A program made the translations under genes and the position numbers. Under the pieces are notes generated by a model. It worked only from the letters and a program-made list of their open reading frames with translations, made no database searches and had not been told where the DNA came from. 47,729 nt of DNA from Dactylosporangium sp. AC04546 (GTDB taxonomy: Bacteria > Actinomycetota > Actinomycetes > Mycobacteriales > Micromonosporaceae), in the NCBI RefSeq assembly GCF_022095675.1, contig NZ_JAHYSG010000095.1:1-47729 (forward strand), given 5' to 3'. Shown here in pieces: positions 8,365 to 16,537 of the stretch (position 1 is its first letter; each line of letters opens with the position of its first letter).

Positions 8365-9273
8365 CTAGCCGAGCACGGTCCGCTTGACAATCTCCATCTG
8401 GTCGTTGGCGTCGGCCGGGATCTCGTAGTTGTCCCGGTCGAAGGCCTCATCAAAGTGCCGGCGAACCTGTTCGGGTGTCAGCGGCGACACTCCCGACGAC
8501 CATCCCCTTGTCTGGGCGAGGAATCCGCGCGCGAAGTGGGTTCCGCCGGCGTGGATGACCTCTCCGCTGACCGGGCACTCGCTGCTGAGAAGATAGGCGG
8601 CGACGGCGGCGACGTTCTCCGGAGCGATCAGTTCGCCCCAACGTTCCTTGTCCTCCGTCCGTGCCAGCCGTGTGCCGGCGAGCGGAGCGACCGCGTTGAC
8701 CTTGATGTCGATGTCCTTGTGCCGGGCCTCGTGGGCGAGGCTCTTCACGAGGCCGATGACGCCCGTCTTGGCCGCGGAGTACGCGGGCTGGCGGAAGTGC
8801 CCGAACTGAGCCATCGACGTGGTGAGAACGATCCGGCCGTAGCCTCGCTTCTCCATGTCACGCCAGGCCGGTTGGCCGACGTGCCAGGCGCCGAGGAGAT
8901 GGACGGCCAGCGTCGTGTGCACCTCCTCGATCGGCTGATCGGCGAAGGTACTCGCCGCCACCACGCCGGCGTTGTGCACCAACAGATCGACCCGCCCGAA
9001 CGCGTTGAGCGCCGTCTCCACGATGGCGGCTCCCCCCTCGACGGTCGCCACCGAGTCGAGCGAGGCGACGGCTCGACCCCCAGCCGCCTCGATCTCCTTG
9101 ACCACCTCGACCGCGACGGAGGCGTCGGGGTCTTCGCCCCTCGGCTGGACTCCGGGGTCGTTGACGACCACCGCAGCGCCGCGGGACGCCAGCAGGAGGG
9201 CATACGCCCGGCCGATGCCGCGCCCGCCGCCCGTCACGATCGCCACCTTGTCGCTGAAGTCAATGTTTGCCAT
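8365..9273 (-). CDS. SDR oxidoreductase, MFE-2/hydroxyacyl-CoA dehydrogenase-like
   Basis: 302 residues from ATG 9273, chosen for GAGGAGG seven bases upstream; the longer frame covers the promoter motif. The cofactor site TGGGRGIGRAYA (14-25), HNAG (100-103), the catalytic region TTS (151-153), Tyr165 and Lys169 in YSAAK are all present. The unusually long first loop VNDPGVQPRGEDPDAS is typical of the (R)-3-hydroxyacyl-CoA dehydrogenase domain of multifunctional enzyme 2. The spacing between Ser153 and Tyr165 is one residue shorter than in most SDRs. A role in the hydroxyacyl-CoA step of beta-oxidation is likely. It is followed by the carboxylase beta subunit. Confidence 0.85.
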   Translation of the reverse strand: MANIDFSDKVAIVTGGGRGIGRAYALLLASRGAAVVVNDPGVQPRGEDPDASVAVEVVKEIEAAGGRAVASLDSVATVEGGAAIVETALNAFGRVDLLVHNAGVVAASTFADQPIEEVHTTLAVHLLGAWHVGQPAWRDMEKRGYGRIVLTTSMAQFGHFRQPAYSAAKTGVIGLVKSLAHEARHKDIDIKVNAVAPLAGTRLARTEDKERWGELIAPENVAAVAAYLLSSECPVSGEVIHAGGTHFARGFLAQTRGWSSGVSPLTPEQVRRHFDEAFDRDNYEIPADANDQMEIVKRTVLG

Positions 9274-9364
9274 GCGGCCTCCTCGCCCCGTGAAAGCTCG
9301 ATCACCGATAGTTATAGGGGTGCTCTCGACGGCCCGGTTCCACGGAACGAATCTACGGCTATTC

Positions 9365-9372
9365 AGTATCCT
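9365..9372 (-). promoter_or_regulatory. RGTAYMCY motif, site 4
   Basis: AGTATCCT on the plus strand (AGGATACT toward the SDR gene) lies in the 131-base gap between the minus-strand crotonase and SDR genes. On the gene's strand the context GAGGATACTGAAT is identical to that at 40581-40593. It implies a separate promoter for the SDR-carboxylase unit. Confidence 0.6.
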
Positions 9373-9404
9373 CTTCAAGCGATGACATCAAGCCTGGACG
9401 TCAC

Positions 9405-10175
9405 TCAGACCGTCCAACGCGGCTCACGTTTGGCCATGAAGGCGGCGGGACCCTCCGTGGCGTCGGGGTGGTCCAGATGCGCCTGCAGCAGCCGGTAACC
9501 GTGTTTGAGCCCCTCGTCGAGACCCATGTCGAGGCTGCCCCAGATCGCCTGAAGCGATACCTTGACCGTCTGAGGCGAGGCGCTCGCGGCGATGTGCGCC
9601 AGCTCGACCGCCCGCTCGCGCAGGCGTTCGAAGGGTACGACCTCACTGACCAGGCCGATGGCGAGCGCCCGCTGGGCGTCGATCCGGTAGGCCTTGCCCA
9701 GCGTCACCATACGCAGGACTTCGCCCAGTGGGATGCGGCGCGCCAAACCGATCGGTTCGAGCGCACTGACCTGCCCCACGTGGACGTGCGTGTCGAAGAA
9801 CGTGGCGTTCTCACTGCAGATGACGATGTCGGAGTCAGCGACGAAGTGCAGGCCGGCCGATGCGCAGAGCCCGTTGATGGCCACGATCGTCGGCTTGAAG
9901 ACGCCGGCCTGCCGGGCCGTGTACCGGGGGTAGTCCTCCGCTCCGTCGAGCTCCGAGACATCCCCACCCGAGGAGAACGCACGGTCTCCGGCCGCGGTCA
10001 CCACGATTGCCCGCACGTCAGGATCGGCATCGAGCTCGGGCCACAGCTCGCTCAGCCTGGTGCGGACCGAGCGGGAGAAGGCGTTGAGCTGCCGAGGCCG
10101 GTTGATGGTGAGCACGACAACGTGGCCGTCACGCTCGATCAGTAGCTCGTCGCCGGACTGCGGTTCATCTGCCAT
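9405..10175 (-). CDS. Crotonase-fold protein (atypical enoyl-CoA hydratase/isomerase)
   Basis: 256 residues from ATG 10175 with GAGG seven bases upstream; a GTG two codons earlier is possible. It has the crotonase N-terminus LTINRPRQLNAFS and the oxyanion-hole region AFSSGGDVSEL. Neither catalytic glutamate of true hydratases is in place: the position in the ASAGLHF segment is His110, and the usual PE pair near residues 128-129 is Asp-Thr. It may therefore catalyse another crotonase reaction such as isomerisation, hydrolysis or ring chemistry rather than simple hydration. It lies upstream of the SDR and carboxylase genes on the same strand and is divergent from the SDR at 10275. Confidence 0.82.
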   Translation of the reverse strand: MADEPQSGDELLIERDGHVVVLTINRPRQLNAFSRSVRTRLSELWPELDADPDVRAIVVTAAGDRAFSSGGDVSELDGAEDYPRYTARQAGVFKPTIVAINGLCASAGLHFVADSDIVICSENATFFDTHVHVGQVSALEPIGLARRIPLGEVLRMVTLGKAYRIDAQRALAIGLVSEVVPFERLRERAVELAHIAASASPQTVKVSLQAIWGSLDMGLDEGLKHGYRLLQAHLDHPDATEGPAAFMAKREPRWTV

Positions 10176-10213
10176 GGTCACACCTCACGTCGGACGATCT
10201 TTCTTCCCTGAAG

Positions 10214-10221
10214 AGTACCCT
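10214..10221 (+). promoter_or_regulatory. RGTAYMCY motif, site 5; possible leaderless -10
   Basis: AGTACCCT lies between the divergent crotonase and SDR genes. TACCCT is followed by five bases and then an in-frame ATG at 10227 of the SDR, so a leaderless longer SDR form could be made. Confidence 0.55.
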
Positions 10222-10274
10222 TTATTATGGTCGCGACAACAGGGCCTGGCTGGACCGATCGAGAGGTGGGCGCG

Positions 10275-10994
10275 ATGAGTCTTGCGGTAGTCACTGGCGC
10301 GGGACATGGGCTGGGGCAGGAGACGGCACGGCTCCTGGCGGCCCGGGGGCACTCGATCGTTGCCGTCGACATCGACGGGGACAGCGCCATCCAGGTCGCG
10401 AAGGACGTTGGTGGCCGAGGATTCGCGTGCGATGTGGCGGACCGCGATGCGGTCCGGGCGCTTGCCGCCCGCGTCGGCCCGATCGACATCCTGGTGAACA
10501 ACGCCGGCATCTGGCGCTTCGGGCCGCTGCTCGAGCTGAGCCATGCGGACGTCATGGACGTCGTGAACGTCAACCTGCTCGGTACCCTGTGGTGCGTGCA
10601 GGCGTTCGTTCCCGGCATGGCCGGACGCGGCGGATCAGTCATCAATCTGTCGTCGGGAGCGGCCCGGATGCACTCGGCCGGAACAGGGATCTATCCGACC
10701 ACCAAGAACGCGATCGAGGCGCTGACCATCCAGTTGGCCGTCGAGCTTGGCCCGCAGGGTGTCCGGGTCAACGCCGTGGCTCCCGGATCCATCCTGACCG
10801 AGGCCACCGCCAGGATTCTCAGCGACAGCGACCGCGCCGAGCGTGAACGAACCATTCCGCGTGGTCGGCTGGGGCAGCCCTCGGACGTCGCCGAGGCCGT
10901 CGCCTACCTGGCTTCCGACGCGGCCGACTACGTGACGGGTCAGATCCTCTACGTGGACGGTGGCCTCACGTCCGGTCGCGTCACCTCGCGATGA
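10275..10994 (+). CDS. SDR oxidoreductase (FabG-like)
   Basis: 239 residues from ATG 10275, which has a GAGAGGTGGG ribosome site; ATG 10227 would add 16 residues and could be read from a leaderless mRNA. The frame has TGAGHGLGQE (7-16), NNAG (75-78), Ser127, Tyr140 and Lys144 (YPTTK), and the C-terminal GQILYVDGG of classical SDRs. It probably oxidises or reduces a hydroxy- or keto-acyl intermediate with NAD(P)H. Two acyl-CoA dehydrogenase genes follow on the same strand after a 166-base gap, so operon membership is possible but not certain. Confidence 0.88.
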   Translation: MSLAVVTGAGHGLGQETARLLAARGHSIVAVDIDGDSAIQVAKDVGGRGFACDVADRDAVRALAARVGPIDILVNNAGIWRFGPLLELSHADVMDVVNVNLLGTLWCVQAFVPGMAGRGGSVINLSSGAARMHSAGTGIYPTTKNAIEALTIQLAVELGPQGVRVNAVAPGSILTEATARILSDSDRAERERTIPRGRLGQPSDVAEAVAYLASDAADYVTGQILYVDGGLTSGRVTSR

Positions 10995-11111
10995 ACCCAC
11001 TGGCGCCCGCCACCAGGAGCTGATCAGGGCAGGATGGCAGTCCTGGCCCCCACGCCGGTCCCGTCATCATCCGATCCGCCGACACACTTTCCGAGGACGA
11101 GGACACCGATC

Positions 11112-11156
11112 ATGAACATTGCCCAAGGCCTCCGCCACAAACTCCGGCAAGGCTGA
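11112..11156 (+). pseudogene. Possible severed start of an acyl-CoA ligase gene (14 codons)
   Basis: An ATG with GAGG 15 bases upstream opens a 14-codon frame, MNIAQGLRHKLRQG, ending in TGA. This closely resembles the usual N-terminus of long-chain acyl-CoA ligases (MNIAQGLRR... type), but stops at once. The next gene's ATG lies four bases after the TGA. It may be the scar of a deletion that brought the acyl-CoA dehydrogenase under the ligase's start region, or now act as a short leader peptide coupled to it. The similarity is short and could be chance. Confidence 0.35.
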
Positions 11157-11160
11157 CGAG

Positions 11161-12378
11161 ATGGTTTCCCCTGCGGCACGCATCGTGCCGTCAATGGACC
11201 TCGACCAGCTGCGGCTCGCGGTCCGCGAGTGGCTTGTGGCGAACACGCCGTCCGGCTGGCATGAGGAGCTCAAGAGGGCCACCAAGGAGCAGTTCCGGGA
11301 CTTCAACATCCGTCAGGCCAAACTGCTCCGCCAGGCGGGCCTGCTGGCAGCTCATTGGCCGAAGGAGTTCGGGGGTGGCGGCTTCACCTTTCAACAGCAG
11401 ATGGTGATCCAGGACGAGCTGGTTCGAGCCGACTTTCCCCAACCCCGGTTGCTCGAGATCTCGCTCGCCCACATCGCTGCGACGCTGATGGCCTACGGTA
11501 ACGCCGAGCAGCAGCGGCATCTCTCGGCCATCCTCGACGGGGAGATCTGGTGCCAGGGCTTCTCCGAGCCGGAGGCCGGATCGGACCTGGCGTCACTGCG
11601 GACGCGCGCCGTCCGCGACGGGGACACCTATGTCGTGAACGGCCAGAAGGTCTGGTCGAGCTACGCGGACCAGGCCTCGTGGTGCCTGCTCCTGGCCCGG
11701 ACCGATCCGGCGGCGCCCAAGCACCGAGGGCTGTCCCTGTTCATGCTCGACCTCAGCTCGCCCGGGGTCGAACTGCGTCCGACCCGTCAGGCGACGGGCA
11801 CCGAGGAGTTCTGCGAACTGTTCCTCACCGACGTCGAGGTGCCGGCCGCGTACCGCGTCGGGGAGGAGAACGCCGGTTGGCGCATGGCCCAGACGACCCT
11901 GTCCACCGAACGAGTCTTCAACATCCTGGAACTCCAGGCCCGGCTGGCCGTGGCGCTCGACGAGATCGCCGCGCAGGCACGCGCGACCCCCTGGAGGCAC
12001 GGTCAGACGGCAGCCGATGACGAGTCGGTACGGCAGGACCTCGCCGCCCGTGCTGCGGAGGTAGAGGTGTTGGGACTGCTGGGACGGCGGTTGGCACACA
12101 GCGTCGAGGTCACCGGTGAAGTAGGCCCCGAAGGTTCCATTGTCAAGCTGTTCTACAGCGAGACGCTGCAGAAGCTGACGGGCTTGGCCCTACGGATAAG
12201 GGGAATGGCCGCAATGCTCGACGAGCGACGGGAGTTCGCCACGACGTGGACCTCCGGCCAGTGGATGATCGACCATCTCAAGTCGTGGAACTGGACCATC
12301 GCGGCGGGAAGCAACGAGATCCAGCGCAACATCATCGGCGAGCGGGTTCTCGGCCTCCCGCGGGAGCCGCAGTCGTGA
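11161..12378 (+). CDS. Acyl-CoA dehydrogenase, first of a coupled pair
   Basis: 405 residues from ATG 11161 with AAGG eight bases upstream; ATG 11194 (394 residues) lacks a ribosome site. It has the FAD/acyl-CoA motifs CQGFSEPEAGSDLAS and NGQKVWSSYAD, and the C-terminal AAGSNEIQRNIIGERVLG. At the place of the YEG glutamate of medium-chain enzymes it has AAG, so the base must lie elsewhere, as in isovaleryl-type or heteromeric enzymes. The second dehydrogenase overlaps its stop by four bases (GTGA). Actinobacterial steroid degraders use such neighbouring pairs as alpha2beta2 heterotetramers, and this pair probably does the same on a bulky acyl-CoA. Confidence 0.9.
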   Translation: MVSPAARIVPSMDLDQLRLAVREWLVANTPSGWHEELKRATKEQFRDFNIRQAKLLRQAGLLAAHWPKEFGGGGFTFQQQMVIQDELVRADFPQPRLLEISLAHIAATLMAYGNAEQQRHLSAILDGEIWCQGFSEPEAGSDLASLRTRAVRDGDTYVVNGQKVWSSYADQASWCLLLARTDPAAPKHRGLSLFMLDLSSPGVELRPTRQATGTEEFCELFLTDVEVPAAYRVGEENAGWRMAQTTLSTERVFNILELQARLAVALDEIAAQARATPWRHGQTAADDESVRQDLAARAAEVEVLGLLGRRLAHSVEVTGEVGPEGSIVKLFYSETLQKLTGLALRIRGMAAMLDERREFATTWTSGQWMIDHLKSWNWTIAAGSNEIQRNIIGERVLGLPREPQS

Positions 12379-13523
12379 CGCCGCCCGAACCGGACCCGAC
12401 CGGCGACGAGATGCGCAAGGAGTTCCGGCAGTCGGTACGCGGGGTGCTGCGGCAGGCAGCGGCGGCACGCGGACCTCAGCCGGTGTGGGCTTCCGAGACC
12501 ACCGACACCTTCGCGCTCGGACAGGCCGAGGCGCTCGGCTGGACAGGCCTGCTGGTCGAGGAGCGGTGGGGAGGCGCCGGGGCAGGCATGCTTGAGATGA
12601 TCATCGTCGCCGAGGAGCTCGGCGCACATCTCACGTCTGTGCCCTTCCTCTCCAATGCCGTCCTCGGGTGTACCGCGTTGTCCGTGGGGGGCAGCCGGGT
12701 ACAACAGGAACGCTGGCTCCCGGCGCTGGCTTCCGGCCGGCTCAGGAGCGCCGCACTGCTCACCGGTCCCTCGGGGCGGACCGGCGCCGATCTCCTCGGC
12801 ATGCGGGTGATCGACGACGGCGAGGGAATGCTGCTACGGGGCGAGTCCGGATTCGTGCTGGACGGGGTGGGCGCCGACCTCCTGGTGGTCGCCGCCCGCC
12901 GCTCCGGCGAAGCGGACCCCGATCTCTTCCTGGTCGAAGGCGGCAGCGCCGGCATCGAGACAACCGCGTTGCTGAGCGTCGACCGGACCCGGCAACTCAC
13001 GAACGTGGCCTTCCACGACGTTCGGGTCGAAGCCGCGGCGCGCCTGCCTCGCAGCGTCGAAGCGCTGCAAGCCACGCTGGATCGTGGCGCGGTCGCGCTC
13101 GCCGCCGACGCCGTCGGTGCCGCTACGCGGGCGTTCGAGATGGCGGTCGACTACGCCGGGCACCGCGAGCAGTTCGGCCGCCCGATCGGTTCCTTCCAGG
13201 CAGTGAAACACAAGCTGGCCGACATGTACGTGCTCATCCAAGGCGCGGCTGCCGCCGTGGAGGGGGCGGCGAGGGCGCTCGACGAGGGGCACGACCCCCG
13301 TTGCCTGATCGCCGTGGCGGCCTCGTACGCCAAGGATGCCGCGACAACGGTTGCCGGCGATGCCATTCAGGTCCACGGCGGCATCGGCTACACGTGGGAG
13401 CACAACTGCCACCGCCTGTTCAAGCGGGCGAAGTTCGACGAGGCCTTTCTCGGTGACCCATCGGTGCATCGGGATCGGCTGGCTCGATCGGTCCTCGATC
13501 GGAGCGCGGCGTCCCGCACGTGA
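12375..13523 (+). CDS. Acyl-CoA dehydrogenase, second of a coupled pair
   Basis: 382 residues from GTG 12375, overlapping the previous stop as GTGA; the longer open frame lies inside the first gene. The N-terminal domain is degenerate in the FAD-binding stretch (LLTGPSGRTGADL in place of the FTEPxAGSD motif). The C-terminal domain is well kept: YAGHREQFGRPIGSFQAVKH, IQVHGGIGYTWEHNCHR and RAKFDEAF. The uneven conservation fits a partner subunit that completes a heteromeric active site with the first protein. A perfect hairpin follows the stop. Confidence 0.9.
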   Translation: MTPPEPDPTGDEMRKEFRQSVRGVLRQAAAARGPQPVWASETTDTFALGQAEALGWTGLLVEERWGGAGAGMLEMIIVAEELGAHLTSVPFLSNAVLGCTALSVGGSRVQQERWLPALASGRLRSAALLTGPSGRTGADLLGMRVIDDGEGMLLRGESGFVLDGVGADLLVVAARRSGEADPDLFLVEGGSAGIETTALLSVDRTRQLTNVAFHDVRVEAAARLPRSVEALQATLDRGAVALAADAVGAATRAFEMAVDYAGHREQFGRPIGSFQAVKHKLADMYVLIQGAAAAVEGAARALDEGHDPRCLIAVAASYAKDAATTVAGDAIQVHGGIGYTWEHNCHRLFKRAKFDEAFLGDPSVHRDRLARSVLDRSAASRT

Positions 13524-13572
13524 CTCAGCACGTCGAGCGCCGCCCAGATGTCCTGAACTGGCGTCCGACAAA

Positions 13573-13602
13573 ACGAGGCTGCCGCCACGGCGGCAGCCTC
13601 GT
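13573..13602. terminator. Hairpin terminator
   Basis: A perfect 13-base-pair stem (ACGAGGCTGCCGC and complement) with a CACG loop lies between the convergent acyl-CoA dehydrogenase and thiolase genes. It can serve both strands. Confidence 0.8.
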
Positions 13603-13623
13603 CGGCCGGGTAGTGCTGGTCGG

Positions 13624-14832
13624 CTATGCAGCCTTCTCGAGGATGTGCACACCGCAGGCCGAACCGAGCCCGATGACGTGCGCAAGCCCGACCTTGGCAC
13701 CCTCGATCTGCCGCTGACCGCCTTCGGCACGCAGGTGCTGGCAGATCTCCCAGACGTTTGCGATCCCGGTGGCGCCGATCGGATGACCCTTGGACTGAAG
13801 GCCACCCGACACGTTCACCGGCTGCCGGCCGTCGCGCCAGGTCGCCCCGCTCTCGAAGAACTCCACGGCGCCGCCGGGTTCGCACAACTTGAGGTTGTCG
13901 TAGTGGATCAGCTCGGCGGTGGCGAAACAGTCGTGCAGCTCGACAAGGTCGAGATCGGCAGGATCGACACCGGCAGCCTCATAGGCCGTCGTCGCGGCCT
14001 GTCTCGTCAACGTGCTGACGTCGGGCAGGACCTGGCAGGACTCGGTCCAGGGATCGCTGGTGAGAACGGACGCCGAGATCTTGACCGCCCTCCGCCGCTG
14101 CTCCAGCGACAGCCGCCGCAACGCGGCATCGGAGATGAGCACCGCGGCTGCGGCTCCGTCACAGTTCGCCGAGCACATCGGGCGAGTGTTCGGGTAGGCG
14201 ACCATGACGTCGTTCATGATCTGCTCGAGACTCATCCGCTTCGTGTACGCCGCAAGCGGATTCAGCGTGGAGTGCGCGTGGTTCTTCTCGCTGATCCGAG
14301 CGAAGAGCTCCAGCGGCACGCCTGCGTATGCGTGCTCGTTGAGGTATTGCATCCCGATCTGCGCGAACACCCCCGGCATCGTCTCGGTGCCGACCCAGCC
14401 GTCCATCGGCGCGACACTCGCGAACCGACCCGCCGGTGCCCATGGCTCGCCGTCGGCGCGCGCGGTGCCGGCCACCCCGAGCAAGCCCGCACCGGACAAC
14501 TTCTCCACACCCACCGCGAGGCCGAGATCCGCTTCACCTGCCTTGATCGCCATGATCGCGGTGCGAATCGCGGTTGCCCCGGTCGCGCAGGCGTTGGTCA
14601 CGTTGTACACCGGGATGCCCGTCTGACCGATCTGCTTCTGCAGTTGCTGGCCGATTCCGGCCGGACCACCGGTCACGTTGCCCGCCGCCAGCACCTGGAT
14701 GTCGTTGATGGACACCCCACCGTCGGCCAACGCCCCGAGGGCAGCCTCGGACGCCAGATCCACCAGATCCTTGTCCGGGTGCTTGCCGAACTTCGTCATG
14801 TGGATGCCTAGGATCCACACCGTCTCCGCCAT
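13624..14832 (-). CDS. SCP2-type thiolase (lipid-transfer protein family), catalytic Cys present
   Basis: 402 residues from ATG 14832. Catalytic elements are intact: Cys82 in TNACATG, ELHDCFA, SKGHPIGATG, and GSACGVHIL near the C-terminus. It would cleave or form a beta-ketoacyl-CoA. The ATG overlaps the stop of the DUF35 gene (TGATG), so the two are translationally coupled. Such DUF35/thiolase pairs form complexes in which the DUF35 protein stabilises or feeds the thiolase. It contrasts with the homologue at 39264-40433, which lacks the cysteine. Confidence 0.9.
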   Translation of the reverse strand: MAETVWILGIHMTKFGKHPDKDLVDLASEAALGALADGGVSINDIQVLAAGNVTGGPAGIGQQLQKQIGQTGIPVYNVTNACATGATAIRTAIMAIKAGEADLGLAVGVEKLSGAGLLGVAGTARADGEPWAPAGRFASVAPMDGWVGTETMPGVFAQIGMQYLNEHAYAGVPLELFARISEKNHAHSTLNPLAAYTKRMSLEQIMNDVMVAYPNTRPMCSANCDGAAAAVLISDAALRRLSLEQRRRAVKISASVLTSDPWTESCQVLPDVSTLTRQAATTAYEAAGVDPADLDLVELHDCFATAELIHYDNLKLCEPGGAVEFFESGATWRDGRQPVNVSGGLQSKGHPIGATGIANVWEICQHLRAEGGQRQIEGAKVGLAHVIGLGSACGVHILEKAA

Positions 14833-15242
14833 CAGGCGACTCCCTCGTCGACAGGCTCGAACCCGAAGCCGATGGCCTCGATTCCGTTGACATCGGTACC
14901 CATGCTGAACGTTGTCAGCCGCACGGTCATGCCGAGGCGTAGCTCGCCGGGTTCCGGCTTCACGTTGACGACGTTGGCCCGCACGCTGGTGCCTGCCAGG
15001 TCGATCAGCCCCGCGACATAGGGCACCGGTACGCCGGGCGCTGCTACCGACACGATCGTGAACGTCCGCAGCACGCCCGTGTCAGGCAGGTCGACATCCT
15101 CGAAACCGGCCGAGCCGCCGCAGGATGCGCAGGCGTTCCTGCGGTCGAAGAAACGAGCACCGCATTGCCGGCACTGATGGGCGATGAGGTGGGGATGCTC
15201 GCCCAGGGCGAGGTAAGCCACGAGCGGAACCTGGGTGGGCAT
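14832..15242 (-). CDS. DUF35 / OB-fold zinc-ribbon protein, thiolase partner
   Basis: 136 residues from ATG 15242 with GGAGGGG upstream; the larger frame is an artefact. Four cysteines form the rubredoxin-like zinc ribbon: Cys24, Cys27, Cys38 and Cys41 (QCRQCG and ACASCGG). An OB-fold acyl-CoA-binding domain follows, with VPYVAGLIDLAG and LRLGMTVRL. It is the first gene of a two-gene operon with the SCP2-type thiolase and overlaps its start. Confidence 0.88.
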   Translation of the reverse strand: MPTQVPLVAYLALGEHPHLIAHQCRQCGARFFDRRNACASCGGSAGFEDVDLPDTGVLRTFTIVSVAAPGVPVPYVAGLIDLAGTSVRANVVNVKPEPGELRLGMTVRLTTFSMGTDVNGIEAIGFGFEPVDEGVA

Positions 15243-15260
15243 CTGACCCCTCCCTAATAG

Positions 15261-15268
15261 GGTATCCT
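15261..15268 (+). promoter_or_regulatory. RGTAYMCY motif, site 6
   Basis: GGTATCCT in the context CTAATAGGGTATCCTGAAC lies between the divergent DUF35 and CoA-transferase/racemase genes. It is 19 bases from the DUF35 ATG and about 100 bases from the racemase start. Confidence 0.6.
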
Positions 15269-15364
15269 GAACTCTCAATCTAGGCGCTCGACCGATGATC
15301 CGGAAGCTCGTGCGCCCTGAGTCACAATGCCGGCGCGACGTACAGCTCGCAGGGAGTGGACCAC

Positions 15365-16525
15365 GTGACGGTCGAGGCAGTCGGCCCCCTGGCGGGGGTC
15401 CGGGTCGTGGAACTGGCCGGGCTCGGGCCGGCGCCCTACTGCGCGATGATGATGGCTGACCTCGGAGCAGACGTGGTGCGTGTCGACCGGCCCGGCCAGC
15501 CGGAGGATCCCCCATGGCCGGTCGTCGGCCGTGGACGACGATCGGTGACGGTGGACCTGAAGCACCCTTCGGGGCCAGAAGCGCTGCTGGCCCTGGTCGA
15601 CAACGCTGACGTGCTGCTCGAGCCGTTTCGACCCGGCGTGGCGGAGCGCCTGGGTATCGGACCCGAGGTCTGTCTGCGGCGCAACGCACGCCTCGTCTAC
15701 GGACGCATGACAGGTTGGGGGCAGGACGGCCCGTGGAGTCAGATGGCCGGCCATGACATCGACTACATTGCCGTCACCGGCGCGCTGCATGCCATCGGCC
15801 GGGCGGGCGGGCCGCCCCAGCCACCACTGAATCTGCTCGGCGACTTCGCGGGCGGCAGCATGTTCCTGCTCGTCGGCGTGCTCGCCGCGTTGTGGGAACG
15901 CGAGAAGTCCGGTCTGGGGCAGATCATCGACGCGTCCATCATGGACGGAACCGCATCCCTGACCGCGTTCGTGCACGGCGTGCGCGCGGCGGGGATGTGG
16001 CGCGACGAACGCGGGGTGAACGCGCTCGACACGGGTGCGCCCTACTACGACGTCTACCAGACCGCGGATGGCGAGTGGATGGCGGTCGGCGCGATCGAAC
16101 CGGCGTTCTTCGCCGAGCTGACCCGGCTGCTGGAGCTCGACGATCCGCCGCCCCAGCACGATCAGTCGCGGTGGCCGGAGCTGCGCGCCGCGCTGGCCGA
16201 CCGGTTCCGGCAACGGACGAGAGACGAGTGGGTCGGCGTCTTCACGGCGACGGATGCCTGCGTCGCGCCGGTCCTGTCCTTTGCCGAGGCGGCCGACCAT
16301 CCACAGATCGCCGGCCGCGGAACACTCGTCGTCCGCGATGGACTGCTCCAGCCCGCGGTGGCGCCACGCTTCTCGCGTACGCCCGGCAGAATCTCCCGCG
16401 GAGCCCCGAGCGCCGGCGCCGACAGCCGGGAGGTCTTCGCCAGCTGGGGAGTCCCGAACCGCGAGGATTTCCTGCGCTGCGGGGCCGTGCTGCAGACCCC
16501 GACCGGCCGGCCTGACGGTGCGTAG
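15365..16525 (+). CDS. CaiB/BaiF family, alpha-methylacyl-CoA racemase-like
   Basis: 386 residues from GTG 15365, which has GGGAG eight bases upstream; GTG 15356 is the alternative. It has the family opening GVRVVELAGLGPAPYCAMMM and VRVDRPG. His130 in GHDIDYI and Asp160 in NLLGDFAGG are 30 residues apart, the same spacing as the catalytic His and Asp of mycobacterial alpha-methylacyl-CoA racemase. GALHAIGRAGGPP between them is also racemase-like rather than transferase-like. It would invert the 2-methyl centre of a branched acyl-CoA so that (S)-specific dehydrogenases can act. It is monocistronic and convergent with the LLM gene. Confidence 0.82.
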   Translation: MTVEAVGPLAGVRVVELAGLGPAPYCAMMMADLGADVVRVDRPGQPEDPPWPVVGRGRRSVTVDLKHPSGPEALLALVDNADVLLEPFRPGVAERLGIGPEVCLRRNARLVYGRMTGWGQDGPWSQMAGHDIDYIAVTGALHAIGRAGGPPQPPLNLLGDFAGGSMFLLVGVLAALWEREKSGLGQIIDASIMDGTASLTAFVHGVRAAGMWRDERGVNALDTGAPYYDVYQTADGEWMAVGAIEPAFFAELTRLLELDDPPPQHDQSRWPELRAALADRFRQRTRDEWVGVFTATDACVAPVLSFAEAADHPQIAGRGTLVVRDGLLQPAVAPRFSRTPGRISRGAPSAGADSREVFASWGVPNREDFLRCGAVLQTPTGRPDGA

Positions 16526-16537
16526 GGTTCGCGAGGG

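Noticed and set aside
7129..9498. 789-residue plus-strand open frame
   Set aside because: It is the mirror of the carboxylase and SDR genes, rich in Arg, Asp and Val, as expected for antisense of GC-rich coding DNA.
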